Shown here: piece by piece, positions 1 through 5,599 of the stretch | Numbering within the stretch: the first letter of the stretch is position 1 | Layout of the letters: every line of letters begins with the position of its first letter | Source: Pseudomonadota bacterium | Lineage (GTDB): Bacteria; Pseudomonadota; Alphaproteobacteria; Acetobacterales; Acetobacteraceae | NCBI GenBank assembly: GCA_021826565.1 | Contig: JAKAZJ010000097.1 | Location: 1-7,061, forward strand | Length of the DNA stretch: 7,061 nt | Reading direction: 5' to 3' | The notes under the pieces: generated by a model | Told to the model about the DNA's origin: nothing | Seen by the model: only the letters and a program-made list of their open reading frames with translations | Database searches by the model: none | Made by a program: the position numbers and the translations under genes

Positions 1-2
1 TA

Positions 3-797
3 TGGTACGCAAACCGCCAGGACGCGCCGCGCGATCCGGTGGCGGAGCGGTTGCTGCGGGCGGCCCTGCCCGGCCTGCTGCGGCTGGACCGCGCCGAGTT
101 CGAACGCGCTGGGGACCGGTTGCACGCCGCCGCGATACGCGACCCCCGGCATCCGCGCGTCCAGGCCTGGCTGGCGCATTGGCATCTGTTTGCCCTCGGC
201 CAGGGTTGGGTGGCCGATCCCGCCCACGCGGGCCGGGCCATGCATGCCCATGCCGAGACCGCGGTGGCGCTGGACCCGGACGATGCGCGCGCGCTGAGCC
301 TGTCGGCGCATGTGCTGGGCTTCGCCGGCCAGGACCCCGAAGCGGCGACCCGCCGCCACGCCGAGGCGCTGACCGCGAACCCGAATCTGCCGCTGGGCTG
401 GGCACTGGCGGGTCTGAACGAGGCGTATCTGGGCCGCCACACCGAGGCCGCGCGCCGGGTCGGCCTGGCGGCCCGGCTGTCGCCGCGCGACCCGCTGCGG
501 TATTTCTTCGACATGGCACTGGCGGTGCCGCATTTCCTGCGCGGCGATGACGCCGAGGCGGTGCGCGTGGGCACCGAGGCGATCGCGGCGAATCCGGGGT
601 TCTCCTCGGCCTACAAGACGCAACTGGCGGCGCTGGGGCATCTGGGACGGCGGACCGAGGCGGCGGAGATCCGGACCCGGCTGCTGGCGCTGGAACCCCG
701 ATTTTCGGTGGACCAGGCCATGGAGCGCTCGCCGATCGCCGATCCGGAGGGACGGGCGCGGTACGAGGCCGGGCTGCGGCTGGGGGGGCTGGGCTGA
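3..797 (+). CDS. TPR-repeat protein, C-terminal part (5' end outside window)
   Basis: The frame is open from the first complete codon at 3 to a TGA at 795-797, giving 264 visible residues. The GTG at 39 could be a start, but the reading continues upstream of it (WYANRQDAPRDPVAER) with protein-like composition and no good ribosome site, so the gene is most likely cut by the window edge. The protein is a series of helical pairs of tetratricopeptide type. Recognisable repeat cores include ALDPDDARALSLSAHVLGFA, ALTANPNLPLGWALAGLNEA and AIAANPGFSSAYKTQLAALG, with the usual small residues, Pro after each repeat and about 34-residue spacing. It ends LLALEPRFS...YEAGLRLGGL. From memory, this arrangement is common at the C-terminus of large regulators or signalling proteins in alphaproteobacteria (SARP/BTAD-type or winged-helix activators, or class III adenylate cyclases with TPRs). 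The N-terminal domain that would decide between these is missing. No signal peptide or membrane segment is visible. It converges on the next gene and has no obvious link to the catabolic cluster. Confidence 0.8.
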   Translation, partial: WYANRQDAPRDPVAERLLRAALPGLLRLDRAEFERAGDRLHAAAIRDPRHPRVQAWLAHWHLFALGQGWVADPAHAGRAMHAHAETAVALDPDDARALSLSAHVLGFAGQDPEAATRRHAEALTANPNLPLGWALAGLNEAYLGRHTEAARRVGLAARLSPRDPLRYFFDMALAVPHFLRGDDAEAVRVGTEAIAANPGFSSAYKTQLAALGHLGRRTEAAEIRTRLLALEPRFSVDQAMERSPIADPEGRARYEAGLRLGGLG

Positions 798-809
798 CGC
801 AGCCCGGCC
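787..809. terminator. GC-rich hairpin between convergent genes, possible bidirectional terminator
   Basis: GGCTGGGCT (787-795) pairs with AGCCCGGCC (801-809) across a 5-nt loop, giving a 9-bp stem with a single T-G wobble. It covers the stop codon of the TPR gene and most of the 17-bp gap to the stop of the SMP-30 gene. Neither strand has a T-run after the stem, so it is not a textbook intrinsic terminator. Its position between two convergent stops suggests a role in ending or stabilising both transcripts. Confidence 0.35.
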
Positions 810-814
810 GGGGG

Positions 815-1717
815 TTACGCCAGCGCCAGCCCCGGTTCGTCCCAATCCATCGCCACCAGCGTGCCGTGGCCGGACAAGGTCAGATAGGCGGTGCGGAGAT
901 CCGGTCCGCCGAAGCAGATATTGGTGGTCATCGGATCGCCGGTGGGGATCTGGCGCAGCACCTCGCCGCCGGGCGCGATGACCGTGATCGCGCCGGTGAT
1001 CAGGGTGGCGACGCAGATGTTGCCGGCAGCGGTCACCGCCAGGCTGTCGAAACGCTGATAGCCGGGCAGGCCGGCGATCAGCCGGCCGCCATGCGGGGAG
1101 GGAAAACCGCGCTTGCGCGCGACGCCGGGGGCCATCAGGTCGAACCCCCAGAGGCGGGCGGTTTCGGTCTCGGCCACATAGACCGTGGCGCCGTCGGGCG
1201 AGAGGCCGACGCCGTTTGGGGTGAGGATCGGGTACGCGACCTCCAGAACCCGCGCACCGTCCGCGGCGGCGTAATAGAGGCCGCCATGGTCGCGGTCCCG
1301 GGCGCGCGACTTGCCGAGATCGGTGAAGTAGAACCCGCCATGGCGGTCGAACACGAGGTCGTTGGGGCCGCGCAGTAAGTGCGCGCCGGCGTGGTCGTAC
1401 AGGACCTGTACCGCGCCGGTGGCGGGATCCACGGTCTCGATCCGGCCGCCGGAATAGGACGCTGCCTGGGTAACCGGGCGGAGCATCCCGGCTTCAAGCC
1501 GCCAGGCGAAGCCGCCGTTGTTGCAGACGAAGAACTGGCCGTCGGGACCGCGCGCGGCGCCGTTCGGGCCGCCACCGGTTTGCGCGATGACCTCGGTGCC
1601 GCCATGCGGGTGGATGCGGGTCAGGGTCTGGCGTTCGATCTCCACCAGCACCACCGAGCCGTCGTCCATGGCGATCGGACCTTCGGGAAAGCACAGGCCG
1701 TGGGCGATTTCGCGCAT
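815..1717 (-). CDS. SMP-30/gluconolactonase/LRE family protein
   Basis: This 300-residue protein has the length and motif order of the SMP-30/gluconolactonase family: six-bladed beta-propellers that use one divalent metal ion to hydrolyse lactones (gluconolactonase, senescence marker protein 30) or related esters. Family metal-site positions are present: Glu12 in CFPEGP, Asn119 in GPNDLVFD, Asn168 in TPNGVGLSPDG and Asp224 in RFDSLAVT. Blade-type repeats such as FDRHGGFYFTD and LSPDGATVYVAET are clear. I chose the ATG at 1717 because GGAG lies 7 nt upstream and the protein then begins directly with the first blade; the longer reading from 1777 adds a Pro/Arg-rich non-protein-like stretch. There is no signal peptide, so it is probably cytoplasmic. 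It lies 60 bp downstream of the SucD-like gene on the same strand and probably shares its transcript, which suggests it opens a lactone made or used in this pathway. The actual substrate cannot be read from sequence. Confidence 0.88.
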   Translation of the reverse strand: MREIAHGLCFPEGPIAMDDGSVVLVEIERQTLTRIHPHGGTEVIAQTGGGPNGAARGPDGQFFVCNNGGFAWRLEAGMLRPVTQAASYSGGRIETVDPATGAVQVLYDHAGAHLLRGPNDLVFDRHGGFYFTDLGKSRARDRDHGGLYYAAADGARVLEVAYPILTPNGVGLSPDGATVYVAETETARLWGFDLMAPGVARKRGFPSPHGGRLIAGLPGYQRFDSLAVTAAGNICVATLITGAITVIAPGGEVLRQIPTGDPMTTNICFGGPDLRTAYLTLSGHGTLVAMDWDEPGLALA

Positions 1718-1738
1718 TGCGGGTCTCCATAAAGGGCT

Positions 1739-1782
1739 GCGGAGGCGGCGATCAGGACACGGCCGCGGAGGCGGCAATCAGG
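1739..1782. repeat. Imperfect tandem direct repeat, 26-bp period
   Basis: An 18-bp block at 1739-1756 recurs at 1765-1782 with one difference (G1750 versus A1776). The extended 26-bp units agree at about 22 of 26 positions. The right copy contains the stop codon of the SucD-like gene and the left copy lies in the gap before the SMP-30 gene. It looks like a small tandem duplication of the gene's tail. Each copy carries TGA on the minus strand, but not in the same frame. Confidence 0.6.
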
Positions 1783-2641
1783 CTAAGCCCGCGCAGGCGG
1801 TGATGAGGGCGGCAATGGTCGGGAAGACGCGGGCGCCGGCGGCTTCCAGGCGGCGGGTTTTCTCAATCAGCGTACCGCTGGCGCCGTGCACCAGGGCGCC
1901 GGCATGGCCCATCGCAACCCCTTCTTTCGCCTCGCGGCCGGCGATCAGGGCGAGCAGGGGCTTGGCGGTATTCAGGGCGGCGTAGGTCGCGGCGGCCTCC
2001 TCTTCCTCGGTGCCGCCGACCTCGCCCACCAGGACGATCGCGTCGGTGTTCGGATCGGCGGCAAAGATCGGCACCAGTTCGGCGAAGCGGATGCCTTTGA
2101 CCGCATCGCCGCCGACCCCCACCCACAGGCTCTGGCCGAGGCCCGCCTGGGCCAGACGGTAGCCGACTTCGTATGACAGCGTGCCGGATTTGGACATCAG
2201 GCCGAATCGACCCGGCCGCAACGCGGCATCAGGCAGGAACCCGAGCTTGATCCGGCCGGGGATCGCGAGACCGGGGGTCGAGGCGCCCACCCATGCCGCA
2301 CCCGCTTGCTTCGCCGCGCGCCCGAGGCGTAGCGCGTCATGGGCGGGCACGCCCTCGGCCACGGTGACGATCAGGCGGATGCCGGCTTCCAGCGCGGCCA
2401 GGGCGGCCGGAAGCGTCTCCAGCGGCGGCGTGAACAGCACCGAGACCAGCGCGCCGGTGGCGGCGACCGCGGCTTCGGGGGTGGGGAAGATCGGGACGCC
2501 GTCGATTTCCGAGCCCCCGCGGGCAACGCCCGCGACGACGTTCGTTCCGTAGGCGCGCATCAGCCCGGCATGGGTGCGGCCCATGCGGCCGGCGATGCCC
2601 TGGACCAGGACCGGCGTGGCACTGGAAAGGGTCCCGATCAT
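1778..2641 (-). CDS. Succinate-CoA ligase alpha-subunit-like protein (SucD family)
   Basis: This 287-residue protein aligns along its full length with the alpha subunit of succinyl-CoA synthetase (about 289 residues). It has an N-terminal CoA-binding Rossmann domain (VLVQGIAGRMG, residues 11-21) and a C-terminal flavodoxin-like ligase domain. The catalytic phosphohistidine is present as His246 in MGHAGA, at the same number as in E. coli SucD, and the Glu that assists it is Glu207 in GEVGG. Three usually conserved motifs differ. GPNCPG is GASTPG (residues 119-124), GGDPIPGSNF is GGDAVKGIRF (177-186), and the TPGKGG loop is shortened to ARGG. The ATG at 2641 is chosen because it overlaps the TGA of the upstream beta gene as ATGA and leaves the same 10-residue lead as E. 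coli SucD; ATG 2653 in the same frame is an alternative. The protein should pair with the beta subunit to make an acyl-CoA from a carboxylic acid and a nucleoside triphosphate. The pocket changes argue against housekeeping succinate as the certain substrate. A malate-CoA ligase-type or other dicarboxylate role is possible. Confidence 0.88.
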   Translation of the reverse strand: MIGTLSSATPVLVQGIAGRMGRTHAGLMRAYGTNVVAGVARGGSEIDGVPIFPTPEAAVAATGALVSVLFTPPLETLPAALAALEAGIRLIVTVAEGVPAHDALRLGRAAKQAGAAWVGASTPGLAIPGRIKLGFLPDAALRPGRFGLMSKSGTLSYEVGYRLAQAGLGQSLWVGVGGDAVKGIRFAELVPIFAADPNTDAIVLVGEVGGTEEEEAAATYAALNTAKPLLALIAGREAKEGVAMGHAGALVHGASGTLIEKTRRLEAAGARVFPTIAALITACAGLA

Positions 2642-3747
2642 GCGTTTGCCCATGCGTTCGCCGCGGCACATGTGCGGGCCAGCGCGGCCGTCAGGTCCGG
2701 TTCCAGGATCACGCCAGGCGCGCGAGCCGCGAGGATTTCGGCCGCGGCGGCGGCGTTGCGGCCGATCAGGCGCGCGATCACAGGCACCGGGACGGCGCTG
2801 GCGGTCAGCGCGTCGGCGAGCAGGGCCGCAAACTCGGCCAGGTCCGTGATGCCGGCGAAGATGTTGACCAGGATCACTTTCAGGCTCGGCCGGGCGGTCA
2901 TCCAGGACAGCGCGGCGACGATCCGCGCCGGGCTGCCGCGCAGCATCGAAGTGCGGATGTCGCAAAAATTGAGTGGGCGCGCACCGGCGGCGGCCAGTTC
3001 GTCGATCAGCATCATCGACAGGCCGGCGCCGGTGGTGAGCAGGCCGATCTGGCCGTCGGGATCGAGCTCCACATAATCGAAGCCGGAGCTCTGCTTGCGG
3101 ATCGCGTCGGGGTAGGCAAGCGGGTTCGCGTCCAGCAGCGCGGTCAGTGCGGGCTGACGGGAGAGCGCATTGAGATCGATCACGATCTTGGCGTCGCCGG
3201 CAATGGCGGTGGTGGCGGTGACGAATAGCGGGTTGATTTCGGCCAACGCCAGTTCGCGGTCCAGGACCAGACGGGCGAGGCTTGCGGCGACGGAAGCGGT
3301 GGCGGCGTGGGGGATGAGGGCGGGGAGGGCGGCCTCGATAGCTTCCAGGTCCGGCGGGAGCAGGGTGCCGGCCAGCGGACCGGTGTTTTCGATATCGATG
3401 CCGCCGGCTGCGCGGTGAAGCAAGCGCAGGCCGTTGCTGGCGGGGTCGAGCGCGATGGCCAGGTAGTGCTCGGCGCCCGACACGGCTTGTTCCACCAGGC
3501 AGGCATGGACGCGATGGGATTTGTGGGTCGCGCCGAGCAGGGCGGCGAGGGCAGCGGCGACCTCGGTCCGGGTCGCTGCAGGGCGGATCAGGCCGGCTTT
3601 GCCCCGGCCGCCGGCGGGAACTTGCGCCTTGACGATCCAGGGGCCGGGGATGGCGGGCGGGGTGGCGGTGGTGGTCTGCGCGCCGGGGGGGACGCGGATG
3701 GCGGCCTGGGCGAGCAGGGCTTTGCCGTCGGCTTCGGTGAGGAGCAT
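2638..3747 (-). CDS. Succinate-CoA ligase beta-subunit-like protein (SucC family, ATP-grasp)
   Basis: This 369-residue protein, slightly shorter than E. coli SucC (388), has the SucC domain order: ATP-grasp nucleotide-binding domain, then a C-terminal ligase domain. Visible motifs are the start MLLTEADGKALLAQAAIRVP, which aligns without gaps to the SucC N-terminus and supports ATG 3747; VKAQVPAGGRGKAG (residues 39-52); GGIDIE (115-120); and EINPL (170-174), whose Glu170 matches the catalytic Glu197 of E. coli SucC and Asn172 a metal ligand. Asp191 is a candidate second metal ligand. Then come FDYVELD (223-229), TTGAGLSMM (238-246) and VILVNIFAGI (291-300). Two oddities stand out. The segment after Asp191 lacks about seven residues (GKLGADG in E. 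coli). The Gly-rich loop GGGATKE is replaced by RTSMLRG (265-271). It should supply ATP or GTP activation to the alpha subunit, with which it overlaps by 4 bp. No clear ribosome site precedes it. Its start lies 66 bp after the LysR stop. Confidence 0.88.
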   Translation of the reverse strand: MLLTEADGKALLAQAAIRVPPGAQTTTATPPAIPGPWIVKAQVPAGGRGKAGLIRPAATRTEVAAALAALLGATHKSHRVHACLVEQAVSGAEHYLAIALDPASNGLRLLHRAAGGIDIENTGPLAGTLLPPDLEAIEAALPALIPHAATASVAASLARLVLDRELALAEINPLFVTATTAIAGDAKIVIDLNALSRQPALTALLDANPLAYPDAIRKQSSGFDYVELDPDGQIGLLTTGAGLSMMLIDELAAAGARPLNFCDIRTSMLRGSPARIVAALSWMTARPSLKVILVNIFAGITDLAEFAALLADALTASAVPVPVIARLIGRNAAAAAEILAARAPGVILEPDLTAALARTCAAANAWANA

Positions 3748-3813
3748 CCGCGGATGGTGCGCGGGTTCGTTTGCGGGGGGAAGGGGGGCGGGCCAGCCCG
3801 GTGCTCCGGATCA
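3745..3813 (-). other. C-rich gap between LysR gene and SucC-like gene, with palindrome at the start codon
   Basis: The 66-bp gap has no Shine-Dalgarno match before the SucC-like start. On the minus strand it carries a pyrimidine tract of two C6 runs separated by TT (complement of 3775-3788) followed by a G-poor stretch. A perfect 12-bp palindrome, CATCCGCGGATG (3745-3756), includes the start codon. The G-runs on the plus strand could form structure. No promoter was recognisable here, so co-transcription from the LysR promoter or an unrecognised promoter are both possible. Confidence 0.35.
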
Positions 3814-4731
3814 TCACGCCGCGACGCGCGCTCCGGGGATGCTGCCGGCGGCCAGCATCCGTTCCACCTCCGCCAAGATCGCCGTCGCCACCACCGCGGC
3901 CGCCCGTCCCGGCTTGCGCCCGCGCGGCGTGCCCAGCCGGCGCACCAGCTGGAACCCCGCGATCGGCGCCCCGGCCACCACCCCCGCGGCCACATCCGCG
4001 CGCACCGCAGCGAGCGGCAGCAGCGCGCAGCCCAGGCCACGGCGGACCAGTTCGCGGATGGTCCCCAGGCTTTCCGCGTGCAGCCGGCAGCGCGGCGTCA
4101 CCCCCAGCGCCCGGCCACGAGCATGCAGCCAGGCGAGGCTCGCCTCCCCCACCGGCAGGATCAGCTCGCGTGACAGCGCAAGCGCTGGCGGGATGGTGGC
4201 GCCGGTCAGATGGGGGTCGCCGGCTGGGCCGATCAGCCACACCGGCTCAGTATAGAGCGGCCGGAACGAGATCAGGTCGGAACGGTCGGATGTGGTGACG
4301 ATCGCCAGATCCAGGCGGCCTTGGGCCAGGCGTTCGATCAGATCGTCCTGGCCTTCGTGCAGATCCAGATGGAGCGCCGGGTGCTCCCGCGTCAGGCGCT
4401 GCGCGAGCGGGCCATACAGCGCGTCCGCAACCGTGGAGGAGGTGGCGATCGCGACTTTGCCGTGCACGGTGGCGCCGCCGGCGGCCAGCTCGGCGCGAGC
4501 GGCGGCGAGGTCGGCCAGGATGGCACGGGCGCGCGGCAGTAGCCGGCCGCCGGCATCGGTCAGCGTGACGCCGCGCGGGCCGCGGTCGAACAGGCGGGAA
4601 GACAGCGCGTGCTCCAGCCCGGCCAGGTGACGCGACAGCGCCGATTGCGCCAGCCCATGCGCGGCGGCGGCACCGCTGAGGCTGCCGGATTCGGCGATAT
4701 CGACGAAGCTTTGCAACTGGCGCAGATCCAT
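3814..4731 (-). CDS. LysR-family transcriptional regulator
   Basis: The 305-residue length and layout are those of LysR-type regulators. An N-terminal winged helix-turn-helix spans residues 1-60: MDLRQLQSFVDIAESGSLSG, then AAAAHGLAQSALSRHLAGLE as the recognition region, then LFDRGPRGVTLTDAG. A linker helix (about 61-88) and a two-lobed periplasmic-binding-protein-like effector domain follow from GKVAIATSST (91-100), with LAQGRLDLAI (135-144) and VRRGLGCALLPL (229-240) as typical later blocks. The N-terminus resembles the Nac/CynR side of the family. The start at ATG 4731 is chosen because the family motif begins there; the longer reading from 4833 has no such resemblance and would run into the divergent promoter. 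The gene is divergent from the hydrolase-monooxygenase-cupin unit and heads the leftward unit, so it probably controls one or both and itself in response to a pathway substrate or intermediate. Effector unknown. Confidence 0.92.
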   Translation of the reverse strand: MDLRQLQSFVDIAESGSLSGAAAAHGLAQSALSRHLAGLEHALSSRLFDRGPRGVTLTDAGGRLLPRARAILADLAAARAELAAGGATVHGKVAIATSSTVADALYGPLAQRLTREHPALHLDLHEGQDDLIERLAQGRLDLAIVTTSDRSDLISFRPLYTEPVWLIGPAGDPHLTGATIPPALALSRELILPVGEASLAWLHARGRALGVTPRCRLHAESLGTIRELVRRGLGCALLPLAAVRADVAAGVVAGAPIAGFQLVRRLGTPRGRKPGRAAAVVATAILAEVERMLAAGSIPGARVAA

Positions 4732-4735
4732 GGAG

Positions 4736-4754
4736 CCATCCGTCTTTCGGATGG
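4736..4754. promoter_or_regulatory. Candidate LysR operator (dyad with T-N11-A)
   Basis: CCATCCG (4736-4742) and CGGATGG (4748-4754) form a perfect 7-bp-arm inverted repeat with a 5-nt spacer, TCTTT. T4739 and A4751 are separated by exactly 11 bases inside the dyad, the LysR-box pattern. The dyad lies 5 to 23 bp upstream of the LysR start codon, where binding would repress the LysR gene itself, and about 80-95 bp upstream of the hydrolase start, a usual distance for the recognition site of an activated divergent promoter. Confidence 0.6.
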
Positions 4755-4816
4755 ACCCTATCGCGGATATGTGGTTTCCGGGTAGCCCCGGGCACGCTAG
4801 GCTGGTCGAAAGACGG
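4740..4816. repeat. 10-bp inverted repeat spanning the divergent promoter
   Basis: CCGTCTTTCG at 4740-4749 is the exact reverse complement of CGAAAGACGG at 4807-4816. The arms lie 67 bp apart centre to centre. The left arm overlaps the LysR-box dyad and the right arm sits about 16 bp before the hydrolase start codon. It could be a pair of oppositely oriented binding sites for a looping or activation complex. The arms are too far apart for a simple local hairpin. Confidence 0.55.
4775..4803 (+). promoter_or_regulatory. Weak candidate promoter for the rightward unit
   Basis: TTTCCG (4775-4780) and TAGGCT (4798-4803) are separated by 17 bp and would place transcription start about 20 bp before the hydrolase ATG. 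The match to a sigma-70-type consensus is poor, as expected for an activator-dependent promoter in GC-rich DNA. A hairpin-forming CCGGG/CCCGG pair (4778-4791) overlaps the spacer. The LysR dyad lies upstream at a fitting distance. Confidence 0.25.
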
Positions 4817-4831
4817 CATTCGGGGAAACGC

Positions 4832-5599
4832 ATGACACACGAGATCGCCGGGATCGCGCTGGAATGGCTGGAGGCCGGTTCCGGTCGGCCGATCCTGTTT
4901 CTGCACGGGCCGGACCCGCTGGCGCCGGATGCGCCGGTCCTGGCCGCGCTGGCGCAAGCGGGGCGGGTGATGGCGCCGTCGCACCCCGGATTCGGGGACG
5001 GCGCGCGACCCGACGGGTTCGAAACGATCTACGATCTGGTGCAGCTTTATGCCGCGCTGCTGGACGGGTTGGAGCAGCCGGCGGTGGTGGTCGGGTGCTC
5101 GTTCGGCGGCTGGCTGGCGGCGGAGTTGGCGCTGATGCGGCCCGGCAAGATCGCGCGCCTGGTCCTGGCGGATGCGCTGGGGGTGCGGTTCAGCACCGAT
5201 CCGCTGGCGCGCGACATCCTGGACCTGTTCAACACCCATCCGCGCGAAGTGACGGCGGCATCCTGGCACGATCCGGCGCTGGCGCCGGATTTCGATGCGA
5301 TGAGCGACGCGGCGGTGATCCGCGCGGCGAAATCGCGCGATGCGCTGTGCCTGTATGGCTGGGACCCGCATATGTACAACCCGCGCTTGCGGGCCTGGCT
5401 GCACCGGATCGCGGTCCCCACCCTGGTGCTGTGGGGCGAAAGCGATCGCGTGGTCACGCCGGACTACGGGCGGTCCTATGCGGCAGCGATTCCCGGGGCT
5501 CGGTTCGCCCTGATCCCGCGCGCGGGGCATCATCCCGCGTTGGAACAGCCGGCGGCGTTCGCCGCCGCGGTAGCCGCCTTCATGGAGGACGTGCGATGA
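4832..5599 (+). CDS. Alpha/beta-fold hydrolase
   Basis: This 255-residue protein has the standard alpha/beta-hydrolase size and motifs. The oxyanion segment is FLHGPD (residues 23-28). The nucleophile elbow is GCSFGG with Ser90. The acid is Asp205 in WGESDRVV and the base is His233 in AGHHPALEQP, so the catalytic triad is complete. A lid-like region lies between about 115 and 185. The ATG at 4832 is chosen because GGGGA precedes it by 5-6 nt and the family-like sequence begins immediately (HEIAGIALEWLEAGSGRPIL); the upstream in-frame ATG at 4730 would cross the control region. It has no signal peptide, so it probably acts in the cytoplasm on an ester, lactone or C-C bond. Its stop overlaps the next start as ATGA, implying coupled translation with the monooxygenase and a shared pathway. 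It resembles meta-cleavage-product and aromatic-ester hydrolases only generally; the substrate is unknown. Confidence 0.9.
   Translation: MTHEIAGIALEWLEAGSGRPILFLHGPDPLAPDAPVLAALAQAGRVMAPSHPGFGDGARPDGFETIYDLVQLYAALLDGLEQPAVVVGCSFGGWLAAELALMRPGKIARLVLADALGVRFSTDPLARDILDLFNTHPREVTAASWHDPALAPDFDAMSDAAVIRAAKSRDALCLYGWDPHMYNPRLRAWLHRIAVPTLVLWGESDRVVTPDYGRSYAAAIPGARFALIPRAGHHPALEQPAAFAAAVAAFMEDVR

Larger units (their letters stand above)
4732..4831. promoter_or_regulatory. Divergent control region between LysR gene and alpha/beta hydrolase gene
   Basis: These 100 bp separate two divergent starts and hold no gene. The region contains the operator-like dyad and the long inverted repeat listed separately. 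It is less GC-biased than its neighbours, with AT-richer patches around 4757-4777. Bidirectional control by the adjacent LysR protein is the expected arrangement for this gene pair. Confidence 0.7.

Noticed and set aside
3775..3792. G-quadruplex in the G-rich stretch before the SucC-like gene
   Set aside because: Only three separated G-runs are present (two G6, one G3), so a standard four-run, three-tetrad structure cannot form without splitting a run. Not called.
1778..4240. Uninterrupted 820-codon minus-strand reading frame
   Set aside because: Only its last 287 codons are the SucD-like gene. The earlier part is out of frame with the well-supported SucC-like and LysR genes and is Arg/Pro-rich, typical of a GC-bias shadow. 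No real fusion protein.
3307..4255. Long plus-strand frames opposite the LysR and SucC-like genes
   Set aside because: Low-complexity Gly/Ala/Arg composition and no motif; complements of real genes.
4247..5533. 428-codon minus-strand frame antisense to the hydrolase
   Set aside because: Arg/Pro/Gln-rich with no recognisable domain; lies opposite a complete alpha/beta hydrolase with an intact catalytic triad.
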